Source: Streptococcus dysgalactiae subsp. dysgalactiae (GTDB taxonomy: Bacteria > Bacillota > Bacilli > Lactobacillales > Streptococcaceae). Taken from it: a stretch of 64,000 nt of DNA. Location of the stretch: contig NZ_UHFH01000003.1 of the NCBI RefSeq assembly GCF_900459225.1, forward strand, positions 92,501 to 156,500. Direction: 5' to 3'. The notes under the pieces were generated by a model. That model made no database searches. It worked only from the letters and a program-made list of their open reading frames with translations, and had not been told where the DNA came from. Shown in pieces: positions 56,472 through 64,000 of the stretch. The position numbers and the translations under genes are program-made. Each line of letters opens with the position of its first letter. The first letter of the stretch is position 1.

Positions 56472-58073
56472 ATGTCTGAAATGATGCGTATCTTGCAAGT
56501 AGGTGGAAAAGACAAGTCACTTGATCTCAGCTTGCCAGATCAGATGGAATGGCACTATGTTTCTGCTGAAGGATTAGAAATTTACTTAAAGACTCTCTTA
56601 GAAAAAGAAATACCAGCTGAGAATAATAGACCTGGACTTCAAGAAGTTGGCAAATCAGTTGTTTTGACACCTAATTGGCAATTTGACGCTGTTTTACTGA
56701 TGACTTATCTGGATGAAGCGAAACTTGAGCCCTTATCTGCATGGGTAGAGGCACATGCCGTTTTCTATGCTAAAACTCTATCGATGTCAGCCAGTCAAAC
56801 GGGGTTTTTGAGACGCAAAATGGCTCGACCTTTGGATTTATTGACACAAGATGATTCTAGTGAGCTTGTTTCTTTTTTTCAACTAGCCTTGTTTAAGGGA
56901 CAATACGGTGATAAGTTACACGTATCTGATAGTGATATTTTTTCTGATTTTCGTGGAGAGATTTCTTTTCAAGGGCATGCAAGCTTAACTTTTGAAGGTG
57001 ACTTTGGAGAAGAGTTAACACCACTTTTTACGTTTAAGTATGGGATTCCTATGGAAAAAGTTGCGACGGCATTATGGTGGGAGTTTGAAAGAGAGGGAGT
57101 AGTGACGCTTGCCCTCTCCATAGACCATATTTATGCTGGAGCTATTGATGAAATCAAGAATAGTCAAATGGTTTCTGATGACGCTTTGAGCAGTCCTATT
57201 TTGCTTTACCCTGATGCGGAGGTCGGACAGTATAATGTCACGGTTTATGCCAAAGGGAAAGGAAAGCTCTTGTCTGGCCCTTTACACCGTCGATTATCAC
57301 GTCTGGGGTTAGGAGAGCTTCTTGTTGGTGGACAGGTTTATCGGAATGATAAAAGGCAAGAAGTGTTGACTTATTTTCATCCTGGGGATATGAAACCTCC
57401 ATTATCCGTTTACTTTTCTGGTTTTCGCAGTGCTGAAGGCTTTGAAGGCTTTCACATGATGAAAGCGATGGGAACTCCCTTTTTGCTAATATCTGATCCA
57501 CGATTAGAAGGAGGATCCTTCTATATAGGGAACTCTGACTATCAGGAAATAATTGTGTCAGCAATCAAAGAAGCCTTAGATTATCTAGGTTTTGATAATT
57601 CTCAACTCATTCTTTCTGGTCTTTCGATGGGAACTTACGGCGCTCTTTATTATGCGGCTGATTTGGAACCATATGCTCTTATTGTAGGAAAACCGTTTAC
57701 TAACATTGGCGATACAGCTATGAACATGTGTTTAAAGCGTCCAGATGATTTTGAAACTAGTGCCGATATCCTGTTAGGATTGGTTGGGGCTAATGACTCA
57801 GTTGCTGCTGAGCAGGTGGATGCTCAATTTTGGGAACATTTTAAGCAGGCTGATTTTTCTAAAACCCAGTTTGCGATTGCTTATATGTTAGATGATGACT
57901 ACGACCAGAAGGCTTATGATCGTTTGCTGACCTATGCTTCTGATAAATCGTTTCATCTGTTTGGTAAAGGGTATACAGGCCGGCATAATGATAATAGTGA
58001 GGCTATCATCAAATGGTTCTTAGATCAGTATCGCATATTCCTAGAAGATGATTTTGGAAGGAGCAGGATATGA
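56472..58073 (+). CDS. asp2: Accessory Sec protein Asp2 (O-acetyltransferase)
   Basis: This 533-aa protein has a C-terminal alpha/beta-hydrolase-type domain with nucleophile motif GLSMG (Ser385). In characterised relatives Asp2 acetylates GlcNAc on the adhesin and is needed for its export. A candidate catalytic His lies in GRHND near residue 505. It overlaps asp3 by 4 bp (ATGA). Confidence 0.93.
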   Translation: MSEMMRILQVGGKDKSLDLSLPDQMEWHYVSAEGLEIYLKTLLEKEIPAENNRPGLQEVGKSVVLTPNWQFDAVLLMTYLDEAKLEPLSAWVEAHAVFYAKTLSMSASQTGFLRRKMARPLDLLTQDDSSELVSFFQLALFKGQYGDKLHVSDSDIFSDFRGEISFQGHASLTFEGDFGEELTPLFTFKYGIPMEKVATALWWEFEREGVVTLALSIDHIYAGAIDEIKNSQMVSDDALSSPILLYPDAEVGQYNVTVYAKGKGKLLSGPLHRRLSRLGLGELLVGGQVYRNDKRQEVLTYFHPGDMKPPLSVYFSGFRSAEGFEGFHMMKAMGTPFLLISDPRLEGGSFYIGNSDYQEIIVSAIKEALDYLGFDNSQLILSGLSMGTYGALYYAADLEPYALIVGKPFTNIGDTAMNMCLKRPDDFETSADILLGLVGANDSVAAEQVDAQFWEHFKQADFSKTQFAIAYMLDDDYDQKAYDRLLTYASDKSFHLFGKGYTGRHNDNSEAIIKWFLDQYRIFLEDDFGRSRI

Positions 58074-58606
58074 GCAAATCACTGATACTTAACTTAAAGT
58101 CAACTGAACTTTCTCGATGGGACACGTATTTGTATGGTACATACCTCTCAAAAGATACAGAAGGGCTGCTGTTTGATAATCCCTGTTTAGCACCTGGAAA
58201 GGCGCTCTTAGGTTGGTATTCTAAAAGGCATTATCAGATGCATCGTGTCTGTCCAGACTTACCTTTGATTATTCCTGGACATCACTATCAATTAAGTTAT
58301 CACGTCCAAGTTCTATCGGAAGGGACTTGCTATCTTCAAGTGAGGTTCAAAAATCAGCAAGATGAGGTGATTGAGGTTTTAACCGTTCGTGAAAGAGAAT
58401 GTCATTTTACTTGTCCAGCAGATACCTATCATTATGATATTTCTCTGATGACAGCAGGATGTCATCGTTTGCTATTTCAGGGGATTAAGTTATATGCTTG
58501 TGATACCTCTGAGAGTTGGCAGAAGGTTGAGGAAGCTAGTTCTTACAGGGAACAAGATTTACCAGAAGATTTAGATCTCATTCGCTTTCTTATTCCATTA
58601 ACATAG
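58070..58606 (+). CDS. asp3: Accessory Sec protein Asp3
   Basis: This 178-aa beta-rich protein (start MSKSLILNLKSTELSRWDTY) binds unfolded Ser-rich regions as a chaperone in characterised systems. ATG 58070 overlaps the asp2 stop, and secA2 begins 10 bp after it. No asp4 or asp5 gene lies between asp3 and secA2, as in the S. agalactiae srr1 type of locus. Confidence 0.92.
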   Translation: MSKSLILNLKSTELSRWDTYLYGTYLSKDTEGLLFDNPCLAPGKALLGWYSKRHYQMHRVCPDLPLIIPGHHYQLSYHVQVLSEGTCYLQVRFKNQQDEVIEVLTVRERECHFTCPADTYHYDISLMTAGCHRLLFQGIKLYACDTSESWQKVEEASSYREQDLPEDLDLIRFLIPLT

Positions 58607-58616
58607 AAGGAAAAAC

Positions 58617-61004
58617 ATGACAAGAAAGGTTTCATTAGCCTTGTCGGCTTTAAAGTTAAAACCGATTAAAGGTATTTTAAAGAGAGTTAACCAGCTCAGT
58701 CAGCAATGGGCTAGCATGTCTGATAAAGACTTGCGCTATCAAACGTATCTTTTGAGACAGCGACTAGCCGAGGGTGACAGTTTAGATATGATTTTGCCAG
58801 AAGCCTTTGCAACAGTACGAGAAGCTGCAAAGCGGGTTTTAGGTATGTATCCTTTTGATGTCCAAGTGATGGGAGCAATAGTGCTTCATCAGGGACGCAT
58901 CGCTGAAATGAAAACAGGAGAAGGTAAGACTCTGACAGCAACTATGCCTCTCTATCTCAATGCTTTGGAAGGTAAAGGAGCCATCTTAGTTACTACTAAC
59001 GAGTATTTAGCGGTGCGTGATGCTAAGGAGATGGAACCCTTATATCATTTTTTAGGCTTAAATGTTGGCATTGGTGTTACTGAGAACAAAGAGAATAATC
59101 TGACTGTGGACCAAAAAAGAGATATCTATCAATCTGATATTGTTTACACCACAAGTGCTGCATTGGGATTTGATTATTTAATAGAGAATTTAGCTAGTTC
59201 TAGTCATGAAAAATTTCTGAGAGGTTTTCACTATATCATTGTGGATGAAGCAGATGCAATTTTATTAGATATTGCTCAAACACCTTTGATTATCTCTGGA
59301 TCGCCTCGAGTACAATCAAATCTGTATATGGTTTGCCAACGGTTTGTAGAAACGCTCAAGGAAAACCTCGAGTACAAATATGATAAGGATAAGCAAACAG
59401 TCTATCTCTTGGAAGAAGGAATGGATTGGGCGGAGACTTTCTTTAATGTAACAGATATTTACGATGGTGACTTTGCTGAGCTCAATCGTCACATTAATCT
59501 AGCATTACGTGCTAAGCACCTTTATCAAAAAGGGAGAGATTATGTGGTTCAAGATGAGGAAGTCAAGTTGTTAGACAATCGAACAGGACGGCTATTGGAA
59601 GGGACACGCCTTCAATCTGGAATTCACCAAGCTATTGAGACCAAAGAAGGGCTCAATAGAAGTCAAGAGAGTCGTGCTATGGCTTCAATCACTTATCAGA
59701 ATTTGTTTAACCTGTTTCCTAAATTATCTGGCATGACAGGGACAGGTAAGTCAGTGGAAAGTGAGCTCTTAGAAACTTATGGTATGGATGTGGTTCTTAT
59801 CCCGACACACCGTCCAGTTCAGCGGCAAGATTTGCCTGATCAGATCTTTGTCACTTTACCTGAGAAACTTTATGCGACACTAGGTGAAGTGAAAAGACGT
59901 CATAGTACTGGACAGCCTATTTTACTGATTTCTGGAACAGTTGAAGTGGCGGAAATTTATTCGAAAATGCTGTTGCAAGAAGGAATTGCTCACTCTCTCT
60001 TGACAGCTAATAATCTTGCTAAAGAAGCGATGATTATTAAAGAAGCTGGACAACTAGGAGCCGTTACAGTTGCAACTTCACTAGCAGGACGAGGGACCGA
60101 TATCAAATTAGGAGTAGAAGTGGCATCTCTTGGTGGTCTCGCTGTTTTGGGGACAGAAAGGATGGCCAATAGTCGTATAGATTGGCAGCTGAGAGGTCGT
60201 GCAGGACGGCAAGGTGATCCTGGAATAAGTCAATTTTTTATCTCACTCGAAGATGACTTAATTCTTAAACAAGGACCAAAATGGTTAAAAGATTATTTTG
60301 AGAAAAATGATCACGCTAACCGTTCCAACTATGGTTTTCCTCTGAAAGCTAGGCGATTTAAGCGAGCTATTAATCAGGCTCAGTTAAAAAGTGAAGATGA
60401 AGCTGCAGATAGGCGATACCAAACGGTACAGTTTGATGAAGCTTTACGAATTCAAAGACAGTTAGTTTATGGTCTACGCGAAAAGCTTATCAATCAGCAA
60501 GGAAGTTTAGCTCAGGCTGTCGAAAAAATTGTTAACGAAATGATAGAGGACTTTGTAGAACAACGGGAAAATGACAGTGAAGCCACTTTAAAGCGTCATA
60601 TTTTGGAGAACTATAGTTACCAGTTTAAGCAATTACCTGGTAGCGTTAACCCAGGTTCAGATAAAGAGGTCAAAGCACTACTTTGGAAATTATTTTCTGA
60701 TGAAATGACCAAAAAGCAACAATTACTTAAGTCTCAAGAAAGTCAAGAAGAATTTTTTCGTTTGTGTGTCTTAAAAGCTATTGACAGTTGTTGGATTGAA
60801 GAAGTAGATCATTTGCAACAACTTAAAGCGGTTGTAATCAGTCGTTCTTTGGCTCAACGTAATAGTATGTATGAGTATTATCAAGAAGCCTTTCGTTCTT
60901 ACGAAGATATGGCCCGTGCCGTTAAAGTAGAAGTGATTCGACATGCCATGCTCAGTACCATACGAATATCAAGAGATGGGGAAAAATCTATTTATTTCGC
61001 ATAA
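58617..61004 (+). CDS. secA2: Accessory preprotein translocase ATPase SecA2
   Basis: This 795-aa motor ATPase drives adhesin export through SecY2. Walker A MKTGEGKTLTATMP is near residues 98-111, the DEAD-like motif reads VDEADAILLD, and the GRAGRQGDPG motif is intact. It lacks the C-terminal zinc-binding tail of SecA1, as SecA2 proteins of this type do. gtfA follows by 15 bp. Confidence 0.95.
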   Translation: MTRKVSLALSALKLKPIKGILKRVNQLSQQWASMSDKDLRYQTYLLRQRLAEGDSLDMILPEAFATVREAAKRVLGMYPFDVQVMGAIVLHQGRIAEMKTGEGKTLTATMPLYLNALEGKGAILVTTNEYLAVRDAKEMEPLYHFLGLNVGIGVTENKENNLTVDQKRDIYQSDIVYTTSAALGFDYLIENLASSSHEKFLRGFHYIIVDEADAILLDIAQTPLIISGSPRVQSNLYMVCQRFVETLKENLEYKYDKDKQTVYLLEEGMDWAETFFNVTDIYDGDFAELNRHINLALRAKHLYQKGRDYVVQDEEVKLLDNRTGRLLEGTRLQSGIHQAIETKEGLNRSQESRAMASITYQNLFNLFPKLSGMTGTGKSVESELLETYGMDVVLIPTHRPVQRQDLPDQIFVTLPEKLYATLGEVKRRHSTGQPILLISGTVEVAEIYSKMLLQEGIAHSLLTANNLAKEAMIIKEAGQLGAVTVATSLAGRGTDIKLGVEVASLGGLAVLGTERMANSRIDWQLRGRAGRQGDPGISQFFISLEDDLILKQGPKWLKDYFEKNDHANRSNYGFPLKARRFKRAINQAQLKSEDEAADRRYQTVQFDEALRIQRQLVYGLREKLINQQGSLAQAVEKIVNEMIEDFVEQRENDSEATLKRHILENYSYQFKQLPGSVNPGSDKEVKALLWKLFSDEMTKKQQLLKSQESQEEFFRLCVLKAIDSCWIEEVDHLQQLKAVVISRSLAQRNSMYEYYQEAFRSYEDMARAVKVEVIRHAMLSTIRISRDGEKSIYFA

Positions 61005-61019
61005 GCTTAAGGAGAGAAG

Positions 61020-62531
61020 ATGACAGTATATAATATTAATCTAGGCATTGGTTGGGCCAGCTCAGGGGTTGAATATGCTCAGGCATACCGTGCCACCCTC
61101 TTTAGAAAATTAGGTGTTACTGCTAAATTTATCTTTACAGATTTTATCGCAGGTGAAAATATTCAGCACCTGACCCAGAATATGGGCTTCAAAGATAACG
61201 AGGTTCTTTGGCTTTATAGCTTTTTCACAGATATTCCTATTGCTCCAACAAGTGTGACATTGACAGATTTGCAAGAGAGTATGACCTGTCCTATCCAACG
61301 AGAAGAGCGTCAAGGTAAGGTGGTTCGTTATTTTAACGATGATAGTGATTTTTTCATGACTGCCTACTGTAACGATGCGAACAGTCAATTGGTTCAGCGA
61401 GTGGAGTATGTTTCAAAAGGGATTTTGATTCGAAAGGATTATTTCACTTCGACTCGTTTGTTTTCGGAATACTATGCTCCTAAAGATGGGAGAGCTACGG
61501 TTTATTTGCGTCGCTTCTTTAACCAAGATGGTAGTGTGGCTTACGAGGAAAATGTGGATGGTACTCAGAGTGTTTTTCGTTTCAAACAAGAAATTTTTGA
61601 TGACAAGTCCCAACTTCTTAAGGAGATGTTGCATCGACTTCAATTAAGTAAAGATGATCTGATTATCCTAGATAGATCAACTGGTATTGGACAAGCTGTT
61701 TTTCAAGAAAAAGGCGAAGCAAAGCTTGCAGTTGTCATTCATGCAGAACATTTCAGTCCTCATAATGTTACTCCAGATACTATTTTATGGAATAATTTTT
61801 ACGACTATCAATTCACTAATGCTGATAAAGTGGATGCTTTTATTTGTGCGACCTCCGTTCAAAGCCAATTACTGGCAGATCACATGCAAGTTTATCAATC
61901 GTGTCAACCGCAAATTGTGACAATTCCTGTGGGGAGTCTGGTCACTTGTCGTCATCCAGAAAAAGATCGAAAACCTTTTTCCTTGGTGACTGTTTCTCGT
62001 CTAGCTTCTGAAAAACATGTGGATTGGTTGGTTAAAGCAGTTATTGAATCTAAGCAATGTTTACCAGGACTCAGTTTTGACATTTATGGAACAGGTGGTG
62101 AAGAGGCCAAACTAAGGGACTTGATTGCAAAGAATCACGCTCAGGATTACATTCGATTACTAGGGCATAGACAGATGGAAGAGCTTTACCAAGATTACGA
62201 AGTCTATCTTGCAGGCTCAACAAGTGAGGGATTTGGGTTAAGCTTAATGGAAGCAGTAGGGTCAGGCTTAGCTTTAATAGGACTTGATGTGCGATATGGT
62301 AATCAGACGTTTATTAAAGATGGACAAAATGGCTATTTGATTCCAAGACAAGAGCCTGATGACAGTAAACAAATGGTCAAAGCTTTCGCAGAAAAAATTA
62401 TAGATCTGTACAGCAAAGCAGACTTGGATGCCTTTAGATATAAATCTTATCAGATAGCTGAATCTTTTTTAGAAGACGCTATCATGAAGAAATGGCGATA
62501 TTTTCTTGAGGAGGTAGTAGGAAATGATTAG
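61020..62531 (+). CDS. gtfA: Adhesin glycosyltransferase GtfA
   Basis: This 503-aa GT-B fold enzyme is of the GT4 type. It transfers GlcNAc from UDP-GlcNAc to Ser/Thr of the adhesin when bound to GtfB. The start MTVYNINLGIGWASSGVEYAQ and the C-terminal GSTSEGFGLSLMEAVGSGL nucleotide-sugar motif are typical. It overlaps gtfB by 8 bp. Confidence 0.95.
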   Translation: MTVYNINLGIGWASSGVEYAQAYRATLFRKLGVTAKFIFTDFIAGENIQHLTQNMGFKDNEVLWLYSFFTDIPIAPTSVTLTDLQESMTCPIQREERQGKVVRYFNDDSDFFMTAYCNDANSQLVQRVEYVSKGILIRKDYFTSTRLFSEYYAPKDGRATVYLRRFFNQDGSVAYEENVDGTQSVFRFKQEIFDDKSQLLKEMLHRLQLSKDDLIILDRSTGIGQAVFQEKGEAKLAVVIHAEHFSPHNVTPDTILWNNFYDYQFTNADKVDAFICATSVQSQLLADHMQVYQSCQPQIVTIPVGSLVTCRHPEKDRKPFSLVTVSRLASEKHVDWLVKAVIESKQCLPGLSFDIYGTGGEEAKLRDLIAKNHAQDYIRLLGHRQMEELYQDYEVYLAGSTSEGFGLSLMEAVGSGLALIGLDVRYGNQTFIKDGQNGYLIPRQEPDDSKQMVKAFAEKIIDLYSKADLDAFRYKSYQIAESFLEDAIMKKWRYFLEEVVGND

Positions 62532-63855
62532 ACTATATGACTGGCCAAATCAAGAAAGTTTTGATTTGGATAATTCCTTAAACCAAGCAGGTTTTTTTGG
62601 GTGGTCTATTGTGATTAATGACCATGGCTTCTTACCTTCAAACATGGAGTCACCCTATGGTTATTTCTGTGGTATGTTAGAGCAAGAAGGGAAACCCTTG
62701 TATTTTAATCAGGTGCCTGTACCAGAGTTTTGGCAAATTGTAGGAAATAATCATCAGGCCGAAGTCTTAGATGGGGAAGTTAAACGAGCTAATATCTTCT
62801 ACATAGAACCCAAACAAAATCGTCATGTTAAAAATGTGGATTGGTTCGATCGACAAGGGAACGTACGATTTACCGATCATTTTAACCAATGGGGTTGGAA
62901 GTTTGCTCAAACAGCTTTTGATACTTCACAAACAGTTACACTTAAGACTTATTATAATGCTTCTGGGCATGAAATCATTGTTGAAAATTTTAAAACGGGA
63001 GACATTATCTTAAATTGGAAAGATTGTTCTTATTTCTTTAAAAATCGTGTCGAATTGCTAGCCTTTTATTTCAAAGAAAGGCAATTTGATACAGAAGTCA
63101 TCTGGTATAATTCTTTGTCAACTCCCTTTTTTGTAAGTCGTTATCTATCACATCGTACTGTTCATCAGGATATTCTTTTTTGGCAGGAAGAAATTGGAGA
63201 TGATATTCCTGGTAATATGCGTTTGATCTTTGAGCAAGATAGGGAATGTACGCAACAGGTGGTTGTCCAAAAATACAGTAGTTACCAAAGATTATTAAAA
63301 CTGTTACCAGAAGTTTATCATGAGAAAGTCTATTATTTGGGTTACCTTTACTCGATAGCTCAAGAAGCTAAAGATCGCAGCAGGGTATTTATCTTGACTA
63401 ATTCAGATCAGATTGAGAGTTTAGAAGATTTGGTTGATCAATTGCCTAAACTCCATTTTCATATTGCGGCTTATACAGAAATGTCCCCACGATTGATGGC
63501 TTTTGATGACAAAAACAATGTGTCCTTGTATCCGAATAGTTCAAGATCTTTTGTTTTGGAAAACTTTAAAAAATGTGGTATCTACTTGGATATTAATCAT
63601 CAAAATGAGGTGGATAATAGCGTTCGTCAAGCCTTTGAGCAAGGTGCTTTGATATTGTCTTATGTTAAGACTGTTCATAATCGAGAACTTATCGCTCCTC
63701 AACATATTTTTGACCAGCAAGATCAACTGATTACTTGCCTAAAAAAAATACTGGTATCTCAAGAAACTTTTCAGAACATGTTGGTTGATCAACAGCAGGG
63801 GGCTAACCATTCAACCTTAGGTGACTACCAAAGGGTATTGAAAATGGAGGGATAA
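62524..63855 (+). CDS. gtfB: Glycosyltransferase-stabilising protein GtfB
   Basis: This 443-aa non-catalytic partner of GtfA has a GT-B-like fold and helps bind the Ser-rich substrate. The start MIRLYDWPNQESFDLDNSL is typical. It overlaps gtfA and is followed 6 bp later by the next transferase gene. Confidence 0.94.
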   Translation: MIRLYDWPNQESFDLDNSLNQAGFFGWSIVINDHGFLPSNMESPYGYFCGMLEQEGKPLYFNQVPVPEFWQIVGNNHQAEVLDGEVKRANIFYIEPKQNRHVKNVDWFDRQGNVRFTDHFNQWGWKFAQTAFDTSQTVTLKTYYNASGHEIIVENFKTGDIILNWKDCSYFFKNRVELLAFYFKERQFDTEVIWYNSLSTPFFVSRYLSHRTVHQDILFWQEEIGDDIPGNMRLIFEQDRECTQQVVVQKYSSYQRLLKLLPEVYHEKVYYLGYLYSIAQEAKDRSRVFILTNSDQIESLEDLVDQLPKLHFHIAAYTEMSPRLMAFDDKNNVSLYPNSSRSFVLENFKKCGIYLDINHQNEVDNSVRQAFEQGALILSYVKTVHNRELIAPQHIFDQQDQLITCLKKILVSQETFQNMLVDQQQGANHSTLGDYQRVLKMEG

Positions 63856-63861
63856 AAGGAG

Positions 63862-64000
63862 ATGAAAGTTCATATAACCAATCTGCGAGGAATGGCAGCT
63901 TCTAGTACAGCGCAAGTAGCACAAAATAAAGTGGCAAAAATTGCGCGTGACCTAGGCTTTTATGAAATTGGTGTTTATTTTTTTGATACTAAATCAGATT
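63862..64000 (+). CDS. Gtf3-like (Nss) sugar transferase, cut by the window end
   Basis: Only the first 46 codons are in the window. The start MKVHITNLRGMAASSTAQVAQ, with an AAAGGAG site, resembles Gtf3/Nss proteins, which add the second sugar (glucose) to GlcNAc on the adhesin. It continues the gtf operon. The family call rests on the N-terminus alone. Confidence 0.75.
   Translation, partial: MKVHITNLRGMAASSTAQVAQNKVAKIARDLGFYEIGVYFFDTKSD

Overview
The window looks like the chromosome of a pyogenic-group Streptococcus, near S. dysgalactiae, S. canis and S. pyogenes. The evidence is low GC, RpoB, RpoC, TyrS, HslO and RofA-type proteins very like the S. pyogenes ones as I remember them, and a similar core order (adcRCB, tyrS, pbp1b, rpoB, rpoC, comY operon, ackA, proC, pepA, hslO). 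No database was searched, so the species call is an inference.

Layout. 1-356: four tRNA genes (Trp, His, Gln, Leu), probably the tail of an rRNA/tRNA cluster. 589-9660: a NUDIX gene, then a complete but dying respiratory module: menA (open), type II NADH dehydrogenase, cydA, cydB, two CydCD-type ABC genes and, convergently, a long-chain polyprenyl diphosphate synthase. Every gene there except menA carries stops, frameshifts or a deletion. 9917-24087: healthy housekeeping genes: ispE-like, the zinc-uptake operon adcRCB with its operator, tyrS, pbp1b, rpoB and rpoC. 24291-30672: a DUF1033 gene, the late competence pilus operon comYA-comYG with a SigX box, a methyltransferase and ackA with a CcpA site.

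30982-37576: a small regulator/membrane-protein group with a probably frameshifted CPBP protease, then proC, pepA, a thioredoxin-like gene, ytpR, a methyltransferase and ssbB, which has a second SigX box. 37742-43391: an aromatic-type ABC transporter operon. It is preceded by a 20-codon leader peptide rich in Tyr and Phe and by a ladder of mutually exclusive hairpins ending in a terminator. An IS110-family element has landed between its permease and ATPase genes.

43527-46024: deoxynucleoside kinase, tRNA-dihydrouridine synthase and hslO (minus strand); hslO appears to be read from a leaderless mRNA. 46025-64000: the position that in S. pyogenes carries the FCT pilus region. Here it holds an AT-rich stretch, a CPBP protease gene, a RofA-type regulator and, divergently, a serine-rich-repeat adhesin with its own secretion and glycosylation system (secY2, asp1, asp2, asp3, secA2, gtfA, gtfB and the start of a gtf3-like gene). 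The RofA-type regulator plausibly controls the adhesin as RofA controls pili. The main points of interest are the peptide-coupled attenuator at 37.7-38.06 kb, the respiratory-module collapse, the adhesin locus at the FCT position, the IS110 element and a Tyr in the RpoC bridge helix.
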